Below are positions 16,438-23,641 of a stretch of 64,000 nt of DNA, in pieces. Under the pieces are notes generated by a model. It worked only from the letters and a program-made list of their open reading frames with translations, was not told the DNA's origin and made no database searches. The position numbers and the translations under genes are program-made. Source of the stretch: Chitinophaga caseinilytica (lineage in GTDB: Bacteria > Bacteroidota > Bacteroidia > Chitinophagales > Chitinophagaceae); the NCBI RefSeq assembly GCF_038396765.1, contig NZ_CP150096.1, positions 3,269,001 to 3,333,000 on the forward strand, read 5' to 3'. The number at the start of each line of letters is the position of its first letter. Within the stretch, counting starts at the first letter, position 1.

Positions 16438-17796
16438 ATGAATAGAATTGTTTTTTGCCTCCTGCTCCTGATCACCGGGAACACATTCGCCCAAAGCCCC
16501 CTCACGCGCGCCCAGGCCGTTTCCGATATCGATTATTATGTGCGAACGATGAAAGCTTCGCATTATTCGCCTTTCGCGGAAATTACTGAAAAGGAATTCG
16601 ACCGGCGGACAGGGGAGATCAAAAGCGCCATCGGCGACTCCATCTCCATCCCGGAATTTTTGTGGAAGATGTACGAAATCACCGCCCTTATCGGCGATGC
16701 CCACAGTACCCCGCAGCTCGGCCAGCCGGCTTTCCGTGACGATTTCCAAAGTCCGTTGTTCTTCCCGTACCGGTTGTTGCAAGACAAAAACGGCGTGTAT
16801 GTTCCCCGCATGATGGCCATCGTCCATGGCCTGGAGCCGGGCGAGCCTATCGTCAGCATCAACGGCGTAAGTATAGATGCGCTGCGCAGGGAGCTGGATA
16901 CGCACCTGGCCGGCCTTCCCGCCTTCCGCCGGGAGGCAGGCATACGGCTTTTTTCGTATTTCCTTTACCTGAAAGGCGTTCGCCCGCCATTCACGGTAAC
17001 GTTCCGGGAGAAGGGATCGCCACAGACCGTAATTCAACAGCGCGTTCCGTTGAAAGCGGCGCTGGCGGTGAGTATGCCCCATATCACGGAGCCGTTCGTG
17101 TTTGAAGTGCGTGCCGGGAAAGTGGGGTACCTGGATGTGAGGACGCTGAGCGCCAGTCCGGCGAAATTCTCCGCCTTCCTCGATTCCGCTTTCACCGCGT
17201 TCCAGCAGGTCAACGTACATACGCTGGCGATAGATCTGCGGAACAATAGCGGCGGCAATACCGATCTGGCCGACATCCTGCTCAGTTATATTACCCGGAA
17301 ACCCTACTCCTGGGGCCTCAAAAGCTGGAAAATCAGCCAGCCGTACAAGGATGCGCTCATCGCCAACGGCGATACCACCGCTCCCTACCTGCGCCGGGAA
17401 AACGGTACCATCTGGAATTCCAGCGATCCCCTCGTGCAGAAGCTGCCCTCGCGGCACGCAGACTCCCTGTTCAAAGGAAAAGTATATTTCATCACCGGGC
17501 CCTTCACCTTTTCCAGCGCCATGGCCCTCGCCGATGTCGTGAAAACCTGGAAACTGGGCACCATCGTGGGTGAGCCCACCGGCGAAAAGACAAAGGATTA
17601 CGGCGAAGCGTTCACCATCGAGCTGCCGGCCAGCAAAATCCGTATCCAGTCTACGTCTTCACTCAGTCATGGGGCAAGCGGCACCCGCGCAGCGAATATG
17701 CCGGTGATGCCCGGCGTGCCCATCAGGACGGAGGTTGCCGACGACCGGCGGGGCATCGACCGCGCCATGGCATACATCCTCCGGCAAGCGAAATAA
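16438..17796 (+). CDS. S41-family peptidase (C-terminal processing protease-like), secreted
   Basis: I start at the ATG at 16438, since the upstream extension needs a TTG and breaks the signal peptide. The 452-residue protein begins with a signal sequence (cleavage near NTFA/QSP). A PDZ-like segment (EPGEPIVSINGVSIDALRRE) is followed by the S41 core: GKVGYLDVRTL, AIDLRNNSGGN, the nucleophile serine in FTFSSAMALADVV (S359 or S360), and GEPTGE before the end. S41 enzymes cut exported or membrane proteins. A GHS motif is followed by a conserved lysine-like position. The target is unknown. It acts in the periplasm or is released. Confidence 0.9.
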   Translation: MNRIVFCLLLLITGNTFAQSPLTRAQAVSDIDYYVRTMKASHYSPFAEITEKEFDRRTGEIKSAIGDSISIPEFLWKMYEITALIGDAHSTPQLGQPAFRDDFQSPLFFPYRLLQDKNGVYVPRMMAIVHGLEPGEPIVSINGVSIDALRRELDTHLAGLPAFRREAGIRLFSYFLYLKGVRPPFTVTFREKGSPQTVIQQRVPLKAALAVSMPHITEPFVFEVRAGKVGYLDVRTLSASPAKFSAFLDSAFTAFQQVNVHTLAIDLRNNSGGNTDLADILLSYITRKPYSWGLKSWKISQPYKDALIANGDTTAPYLRRENGTIWNSSDPLVQKLPSRHADSLFKGKVYFITGPFTFSSAMALADVVKTWKLGTIVGEPTGEKTKDYGEAFTIELPASKIRIQSTSSLSHGASGTRAANMPVMPGVPIRTEVADDRRGIDRAMAYILRQAK

Positions 17797-17814
17797 AATA
17801 AAGTTGGCGGGCTA

Positions 17815-17850
17815 CTGACATAAGGCTGTCAATCCCCCGGAATACATTTG
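17815..17850 (+). promoter_or_regulatory. 18-bp dyad operator plus TAnnTTTG box before the YdeI-like gene
   Basis: CTGACATAAGGCTGTCAA (17815-17832), then 10 bases, then TACATTTG (17843-17850). It is the same dyad and the same spacing as at 4573-4608 on the other strand. The start codon is at 17869, giving a short leader. No canonical TTTG -33 box is present; the dyad stands there. Confidence 0.68.
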
Positions 17851-17868
17851 TGCTACAAACCCATTCAA

Positions 17869-18447
17869 ATGTTGAAACAGGACGCACCCACCTTTACGCC
17901 CGAAAGCAGCCAGGCATGGCGCCAATGGCTGAAACAACACCATCAGACCGAAAAATCGGTATGGCTGGTCATGTACAAACAACAATCCGGCAAGCCCGTC
18001 ATCAACTGGAGCGAGGCGGTAGACGAGGCGCTGTGCTTCGGGTGGATCGACAGTACCCGCAAAACGCTGGACGAGCATACGTTCATCCAGTTTTTCAGTC
18101 GCCGGAAGCCGAACAGCAACTGGTCGAAAATCAATAAGGACAAGGTCGAAAAGCTGATCGCCGCCAAAAAAATGACGAAAGCCGGGCTGCGTTGCATTGA
18201 AGTGGCCAAGCAAAACGGTTCCTGGACGATCCTCGACGAAGTGGAGCAATATCTCATCCCCAAAGACCTGGAAAAAGCGTTCAAATCCCATCCCGGCGCC
18301 AAAACCTGGTTTACCAGCCAGGCAAAATCGGTCCAGAAGCTCATGCTGGCGTGGATCGCCATGGCAAAACGCCCCGAAACGCGGGAGAAACGGGTGGCGA
18401 CGGTAGCTGAATCCGCCGGCCGGAAAGAGCGTCCCGCGAATTTGTAA
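17869..18447 (+). CDS. YdeI/OmpD-associated family protein
   Basis: A 192-residue protein; I choose the ATG at 17869 over a TTG 21 bases earlier. It has the family's features: WLKQHHQTEKSVWLVMYK, then EAVDEALCFGWIDS (about residues 45-58), FFSRRKPNSNWSKINKDKVEKL, and a closing stretch KRPETREKRVATVAESAGRKERP. Members are soluble, often found near stress or antibiotic-resistance genes, and have no proven reaction. Its promoter shares a unique operator with the TetA-like exporter, which suggests joint control. Confidence 0.9.
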   Translation: MLKQDAPTFTPESSQAWRQWLKQHHQTEKSVWLVMYKQQSGKPVINWSEAVDEALCFGWIDSTRKTLDEHTFIQFFSRRKPNSNWSKINKDKVEKLIAAKKMTKAGLRCIEVAKQNGSWTILDEVEQYLIPKDLEKAFKSHPGAKTWFTSQAKSVQKLMLAWIAMAKRPETREKRVATVAESAGRKERPANL

Positions 18448-18448
18448 C

Positions 18449-19090
18449 TCAGTTGGAGTACAGGCGTACCATTTCCGCCAATTCAATAATGTTGGAGATA
18501 TTGAGCTTTTCGAAGATCCGGCTTTTGTAGGTGCTCACGGTGGTGACCTGCAGGTTCAGTTCTTTGGAAATGTTCATCACGCTCATTCCTTTCGCCAGTA
18601 AATGCATCACTTCCTTCTCGCGGCCCGACAGCGTGTGCAGCGGGTTTACCGTGCCGTGGGGGCCGAAGCCATGATGGCCGCCATGGTCCATCAGCCGGGT
18701 GCGGATGCCGGGCGTGATGTATTTGCCGTTTTCGGCCATGGTAACGATCGCGCGGCGGATTTCTTCTTCCGGGGCGTGCTTTTCGAGATAGCCGTCTGCC
18801 CCCGCCTGGATATAATTAATGCCGAAAATCTGCTCGTCGTACCCCGAAAAAATGAGGATCCGGATATTCGGCTGCCGGAGGCGCACCGCGCTGATCATCT
18901 GGAGATTGTTGCCGCCCGGGATATTGATGTCGAGAATGAGAAGATCGAAGGGTTGTTCCGACAAATGCCGGATGGTTTCGTCGAAATCGGCGGCTTCCAC
19001 CACCTTCACCGGCTCCAGCAGGTCTTTGATGATGGTCGTAATGCCGAACCGTACAATGGCATGGTCTTCCGATACGAGTACAGATTTCAT
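18449..19090 (-). CDS. NarL/FixJ-type response regulator
   Basis: A 213-residue protein; the ATG at 19090 is preferred over a TTG at 19111. A receiver domain (1-120) has the acidic pair E8/D9, the phospho-acceptor D54 (LLILDINIPGG) and K103-like lysine in GYLEK. A LuxR-type helix-turn-helix follows at about 150-210 (LSGREKEVMHLLAKGMSV..., STYKSRIFEKL). A His/Gly-rich linker (DHGGHHGFGPHG) joins the two. It reads away from the sensor kinase at 19714 and its stop is one base past the YdeI stop. A TAnnTTTG box (TAGCTTTG) lies at 19116-19109. Confidence 0.93.
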   Translation of the reverse strand: MKSVLVSEDHAIVRFGITTIIKDLLEPVKVVEAADFDETIRHLSEQPFDLLILDINIPGGNNLQMISAVRLRQPNIRILIFSGYDEQIFGINYIQAGADGYLEKHAPEEEIRRAIVTMAENGKYITPGIRTRLMDHGGHHGFGPHGTVNPLHTLSGREKEVMHLLAKGMSVMNISKELNLQVTTVSTYKSRIFEKLNISNIIELAEMVRLYSN

Positions 19091-19108
19091 GGACTGGTAA
19101 TATGCCGG

Positions 19109-19116
19109 CAAAGCTA
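19109..19116 (-). promoter_or_regulatory. -7 promoter box (TAGCTTTG) of the response regulator
   Basis: On the minus strand TAGCTTTG matches TAnnTTTG and lies 19 bases before the ATG at 19090. No good TTTG is found 19-21 bases further upstream. Confidence 0.45.
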
Positions 19117-19191
19117 GCGATTTTGACGAGTTTGCCGGATGAATGCCCCGAATGTCGAATAATTACTACAGGCCGGCCCATGGAGACGGTA

Positions 19192-19446
19192 TATCTTTGT
19201 GCCGCGTTTGGAAACCTGCCGGTTTACGACGGCCCTCCCGGCCGCCCCGGTCTTGCCCCTGTTGTGGAAATCACCCGTCCACCCCCGTTTCCCATCCGCT
19301 GCTATCCATTTTTTCACACACGATCACTATCCGTCCGCCCGTTCGAAACCACGGGCCGGAAGGCTGTACATACAGGAACTATTTTGGTTTTTCAAAGGAT
19401 ATGGTTTTAAAAGAAAGGGTTGTTATTCCTGACGACCCTTTTTTAT
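19192..19446 (+). ncRNA. candidate small RNA or attenuated leader
   Basis: TATCTTTG at 19192-19199 matches the -7 consensus. A strong terminator follows at 19414-19446: arms AAAGGGTTGT (19414-19423) and ACGACCCTTT (19432-19441), one G-U pair, loop of 8, then TTTATTT. Nothing between them codes convincingly. A transcript of about 240 bases is implied, either a free small RNA or a terminated leader of the kinase gene. The -33 box is missing, so the promoter call is weak; the terminator is strong. Confidence 0.42.
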
Positions 19447-19675
19447 TTCATACCTATACGTAACGGATATACGATGATCCGTGTACCGGTACTTTTTACT
19501 GAAAATCCTAACGAGTCTTTTTCCTTTCATGGTTATGCGTAACGGCGATGCGAGTTGTCGTGTTCCGGCACTTTTATGGGGAAATACCGGAAATCCAGGC
19601 GACCTTTTTTCATTTTAGCTATCTGTAACGGCTATACGGGTTGTCGTGTTTCGGTACTTTTTACCGGAAAAAGCA
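19428..19675 (+). repeat. three degenerate tandem repeats of about 79-88 bp
   Basis: Three units start near 19428, 19507 and 19595. Each has an opening CCTGACGACC-type block with a T run, then a pyrimidine-rich CAT stretch, then GTAACGG (19460, 19539, 19625), then a TTGTCGTGTTTCGGTACTTTTT-like block given here in outline, then an A-rich tail. The units diverge by roughly a third, so they are old. They fill the gap before the sensor kinase. A role as regulator-binding cluster is possible. Confidence 0.7.
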
Positions 19676-19713
19676 GGAAGTTTTGATTTCGGGAGATGGC
19701 GTGCTAAATTTGC

Positions 19714-22700
19714 GTGCTAAAACGGAAACGGACCAGTCTGAAATTATTTATCTACATATCTGTGTTGATATCCCTTTGCCTTGCCGCGAAAGCGCAGCAT
19801 GGGATGGATACCGCACGTTATCTGCTGCGGCATTACGACAACAGCAGCGGGCTGCCGCAAAACAGCGTAAACGCCATCGGCGCGGATGCGGAAGGGTATA
19901 TCTGGCTCGCTACGGAAAACGGGCTGGTGCGGTTCGATGGGTTGCATTTCCGGCTGTGGACGGGCGAAAACCCTCCGCTGAAGAACAACCGTTACTATAA
20001 TATTTTCTTCGACGAGAAAGGACGCCTCAGCGCCATGAACTACCACGACGAAGTAGTGACCATCGCGCACGGCCACGTAACCCGCGACTCCCTGACCCCG
20101 CTCTCCGCCCGCGATTTCGTACGCTGGCGCCAGCCGGATAATTCGCTCGACAGCGGCATTTCCTACCACATCCGCCTGCCGCTCCGCCCCATGGGCTGGG
20201 GCGCCGAGCTGGAATGTCTCCACTGGCAGACGGGGAACGACCGCTTTGTGGATTACAGGAACGGCAAGATGACGAGCCTCCGGGACGGCAAGCCCGAATA
20301 CCAGCACCCGTTCCTCCATCACGGCAGCTGGAACTTTTTCCTGCTCAACGGCGTGCTGTATTTCCTGGAAAAGGACGGGCGCTCCGTTCGGTTCGGCCCG
20401 CAAATGCAGACCGCGCGCCTCCGGGGCGACATCGCCCGCGATCCCGCCTTCGCACGCCGGCCGGGAGAAATAAAGATTTTCTGGAACCGGCTCTATCCGG
20501 GCCATGTGCTGCTGTACTTCAATCATTCCTTTTACCTTACTACAGCCAAAGGCGATGGGCTCCACACACGGAAAGTATTCTCCGGATTCGATGTGAAGGC
20601 GAACAACATCAACGCCGCCTTTTACGATACCGCCTCCGGCAGCCTGTACCTCGGGAGCGGCACGCTCGGACTTTTCATCCTTACCCCGCAGTCTTTCTCC
20701 AGCAACCACGTGCCCGACGGCAATAACAGCCACTACAGCGTAATTCCCTATGGCCCCGACCGCGTGCTGACGCGCGGGTTCCTGTTGGGGCTGCCGGGGT
20801 CCGGGGTGCAACGGCTCGGCTGGCAGGCGACCAGCTCCGATTACTACAGCATGAGCCTGGATGGTTTAGGCAACATGTGGACGAAAGGGCACAACCAGCT
20901 GATGCGCTACAACCTGTTGCCGCCGCTCCGGCAAACCGGCCGGTGGCAACTGCCCGCCAAGATCACGATGTTGTACACGGACAGCCGGCAAAAGCTCTGG
21001 ATCGGGCTGAACAACCACATGGGCGTATGGACGATCGACTGCCGGAAACCGGACACTGCCGCCACGAAGCTCCTGCAGCTATGGCTCGACCCTACCTGTT
21101 TCGCGGAAGACGGGAACATCATGTACATTGGTGCTAACCGCGGATGTTATATCTACAATATGGCTTCGCGACGCCTGGATTCATTAGCCGGACTAACGGG
21201 AAAGTATGTACGCAGCGCGAAAGTGACGCGGCCCGGCGAAGTGTGGATCACGACCTACGAAGACGGATTTTTTCTTTATAAGGACGGCCGGCTGACGGCG
21301 TTCCCGGCGGATAACGACCGCTACCTGGCGAATGCGCACTGCATTTACGCAGACCAAAAGGGGTATTTGTGGATCCCGACCAACAAAGGTCTTTTCCAGG
21401 CGCGGCGGACGGATTTGCTGGCTTATGCCGCCGATTCCACCGTTTCGCCCTATTATCATTATTACGATCGCAGCGACGGATTTGCCACCAACGAGTTCAA
21501 CGGCGGATGCCAGCCCTGTGCGGCGGAAATGGGGAACGGATATGTGGCGCTGCCTTCGCTGAACGGCGTCGTGCTCTTCCATCCCGACTCCGTACGGCCC
21601 CTTTTGCCCGGGGCGGTGGTTTCGCTGGACAGGGCTTTGCTGGACAAGGAAGCGCTGGCGGCCGACAGCTTGATCCGCCTGCCGGGGCAGTTCCATTCCC
21701 TTCAGCTGGAATTCAGCAGCCCATATATGGGCAACCGGAAGAACCTGCAACTGAACTATGCGCTGGTGCGGGTAGGAGCGGGCGATACGATCTGGATCCC
21801 GCTGCCGGCAGACGGGCGCGTAACGCTGTCTGCCCTGCCGCCGGGCGATTATGCGCTGGTGGTCCGCAAGATGGACGGGTTCGGTCCCGGGAATTTTACC
21901 GACAAAACCCTGCGCCTGCATGTAAAAACGCCCTGGTACGAATCGCGCCTGTTCTACTTCGCGCTGCTGCTGTCGGGTGTGGTAATAACGTTACTGGTTA
22001 CACGTTTAAGAACGGTTTATATCAACCGGAAGAACGCCATGCTGGAGGAGCTGGTGGCTTCGAAAACGCGGGAGTTGCAGGCGAAGTCGGCCTTGCAGGA
22101 GAAGATCATCCAGTCCGTTTCCCACAACATCCTCACCCCGCTGAAATACCAGCAGTTGCTGTCGCAGAAGATATTCGAAACGGTGGGGAAGGAGGCGAAA
22201 TCGCTGTCCGACATGTCGCGCATCCTGAACGACCATACCCATTATTTATATTACATGGTGGCCAACCTGTTGCGGTATCTGAAGAGTCAGATCGAGGAGC
22301 GGGATGTGAAGGAGACGGTATTTTTCCCTGCTGAGACTGCCGGCGAGGTGCTGAAGATATTTGCCGGCATCGCTTCGGAAAAGGGGACGGAGCTGGTGAA
22401 CGAAATCCCGGTTTCGCTGGCGTTGTATGGAGACGAGGTGTTGCTGTCGGTGATCCTGCACAACCTGGCAGACAATGCCGTGAAAGTGACGCGCAACGGG
22501 CGGATTGCGCTTTCGGCCAATGACGTGGGCGGCGGAACGGTGATCGTGATCTCGGATTCGGGGCCGGGGATGCGGGCAGACCTCGTCCAGTGGTTCAACC
22601 ATGGCGCCTCCCGCGATTATCCGCTGGCTGGCGGCGGAATCGGGCTCATGATCGTCAAGGAGCTGGCGCAAACGATGGGCCTGCACGTGGCGGCTACGGC

Positions 22701-22761
22701 GGAAGCTGGGAAAGGAACCGAATTTACGGTTTGGTTTCCTGGCGAGCGGGGAACGCACTGA
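19714..22761 (+). CDS. sensor histidine kinase with periplasmic two-propeller/Y_Y_Y sensor
   Basis: A 1015-residue protein starting at a GTG; a signal/anchor (KLFIYISVLISLCLAAKAQ) follows at once. The periplasmic part (about 30-740) has Reg_prop repeats (EGYIWLATENGLVRFDG, KGYLWIPTNKGLF) forming a beta-propeller like that of hybrid two-component systems, then a Y_Y_Y-type domain. One membrane span is at about 746-766. The kinase core has the H box SVSHNILTPLKY with H804, N box HNLADNAVK, and G boxes DSGPGMR and GGGIGLMI. Unlike true HTCS proteins it has no receiver or AraC domain, so it must signal to a separate regulator; two lie next to it. Its last 38 bases overlap the convergent regulator gene. 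A TAAATTTG box at 19705-19712 is too close to the start to be its promoter. Confidence 0.92.
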   Translation: MLKRKRTSLKLFIYISVLISLCLAAKAQHGMDTARYLLRHYDNSSGLPQNSVNAIGADAEGYIWLATENGLVRFDGLHFRLWTGENPPLKNNRYYNIFFDEKGRLSAMNYHDEVVTIAHGHVTRDSLTPLSARDFVRWRQPDNSLDSGISYHIRLPLRPMGWGAELECLHWQTGNDRFVDYRNGKMTSLRDGKPEYQHPFLHHGSWNFFLLNGVLYFLEKDGRSVRFGPQMQTARLRGDIARDPAFARRPGEIKIFWNRLYPGHVLLYFNHSFYLTTAKGDGLHTRKVFSGFDVKANNINAAFYDTASGSLYLGSGTLGLFILTPQSFSSNHVPDGNNSHYSVIPYGPDRVLTRGFLLGLPGSGVQRLGWQATSSDYYSMSLDGLGNMWTKGHNQLMRYNLLPPLRQTGRWQLPAKITMLYTDSRQKLWIGLNNHMGVWTIDCRKPDTAATKLLQLWLDPTCFAEDGNIMYIGANRGCYIYNMASRRLDSLAGLTGKYVRSAKVTRPGEVWITTYEDGFFLYKDGRLTAFPADNDRYLANAHCIYADQKGYLWIPTNKGLFQARRTDLLAYAADSTVSPYYHYYDRSDGFATNEFNGGCQPCAAEMGNGYVALPSLNGVVLFHPDSVRPLLPGAVVSLDRALLDKEALAADSLIRLPGQFHSLQLEFSSPYMGNRKNLQLNYALVRVGAGDTIWIPLPADGRVTLSALPPGDYALVVRKMDGFGPGNFTDKTLRLHVKTPWYESRLFYFALLLSGVVITLLVTRLRTVYINRKNAMLEELVASKTRELQAKSALQEKIIQSVSHNILTPLKYQQLLSQKIFETVGKEAKSLSDMSRILNDHTHYLYYMVANLLRYLKSQIEERDVKETVFFPAETAGEVLKIFAGIASEKGTELVNEIPVSLALYGDEVLLSVILHNLADNAVKVTRNGRIALSANDVGGGTVIVISDSGPGMRADLVQWFNHGASRDYPLAGGGIGLMIVKELAQTMGLHVAATAEAGKGTEFTVWFPGERGTH

Positions 22762-23365
22762 CTTTGTCTGCCAGTTCGATCACATTGTTAACTCCCATCT
22801 TCCGGAAAATTTTCATTTTAAACGTACTGAGGGTAGACGACTGGATGTTGAGGGCGGCCTTGATCTCGGGGTTTCCTGCGCCTTTGACCATCATCTGCAT
22901 CACTTCGAACTCCCTCGGCGAGAGTTGTGAGGATTCCTGCATTTTGTTTTTCGGGAAATGGCCCAGCAGCCGCGACTGCATGGGCGCGCTGATCCATGGC
23001 GCGCCGCCGATAACGGTGCTGATGGCTTCCTGGACGGTTTCGGGAGGGGCGGTTTTCTGCAGATAACCACTGGCGCCGGCTTTCAGGTAGCTGATGGCGT
23101 GGGTTTCTTCATCGAAATTGGAAAACACGAGGATGGGCGTGGCCGGGCGAATGCCCTGCACTTCGGCGATCATGCGCGGATGGCCGCCGCCGGGCAGCTG
23201 AATGTCCAGCAGTAAGAGGTCGCAGGGCGCTTCCCGCAGCAAATCCAGTACATGGTAAAAGGTGTCCGCTTCGCGGATAAAGGCTTTAGGATAACGTTCG
23301 CCGATAATGATCTTGACTCCCATTCTCAGTACGCTGTGGTCTTCGGCAATAATAATCTTTGGCAT
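22724..23365 (-). CDS. NarL/FixJ-type response regulator, convergent with the kinase
   Basis: A 213-residue protein with a receiver domain (E8/D9, acceptor D54 in LLLLDIQLPGG, lysine in GYLQK) and a C-terminal LuxR helix-turn-helix (LSPREFEVMQMMVKGAG..., STFKMKIFRKMGVNN). It resembles the regulator at 18449 in size, order and the odd LDIxxPGG context; the two are likely paralogs. The last 38 bases overlap the kinase gene tail to tail. A 14-bp palindrome stands 17 bases upstream of its start. Likely partner of the kinase. Confidence 0.93.
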   Translation of the reverse strand: MPKIIIAEDHSVLRMGVKIIIGERYPKAFIREADTFYHVLDLLREAPCDLLLLDIQLPGGGHPRMIAEVQGIRPATPILVFSNFDEETHAISYLKAGASGYLQKTAPPETVQEAISTVIGGAPWISAPMQSRLLGHFPKNKMQESSQLSPREFEVMQMMVKGAGNPEIKAALNIQSSTLSTFKMKIFRKMGVNNVIELADKVSAFPARQETKP

Positions 23366-23381
23366 AAGGTTCCCGGGTTCG

Positions 23382-23395
23382 TAGAAATATTTCTA
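23382..23395. promoter_or_regulatory. perfect 14-bp palindrome TAGAAATATTTCTA
   Basis: It lies 17 bases before the start of the response regulator gene on the minus strand, near an imperfect minus-strand -7 box (TACTTTTA, about 23415-23422). It could be an autoregulatory site. Confidence 0.4.
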
Positions 23396-23459
23396 TGGTT
23401 AGAATAGCTCTTATCATAAAAGTAGAAAACGAATGACACACCAACAAATTTGTGTCCGG

Positions 23460-23467
23460 TAATTTTG
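23460..23467 (+). promoter_or_regulatory. -7 box TAATTTTG, candidate promoter of the giant gene
   Basis: TAATTTTG matches TAnnTTTG perfectly and is the only good plus-strand match between the regulator and the giant gene. It implies a leader of about 170 bases. I see no matching -33 TTTG. Confidence 0.35.
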
Positions 23468-23641
23468 CGTATCGTGGCGGTAAACTGATCCGGAGCGTTT
23501 GTATTAACCAATCCTAAACCATAAAGCGGTATACCTATGTATTGACCTTTACATTACCCTGTACATACTGAACCTCATTGACTGTCGTGTCCGGGCTGCC
23601 GGAGGCGCCTTACCGATAACCATTTGCATACACCGATCCTC

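Noticed and set aside
19102..19410. 102-codon frame on the plus strand in the pre-kinase gap
   Set aside because: Proline- and arginine-rich without motif or ribosome site; better explained as part of a non-coding transcript.
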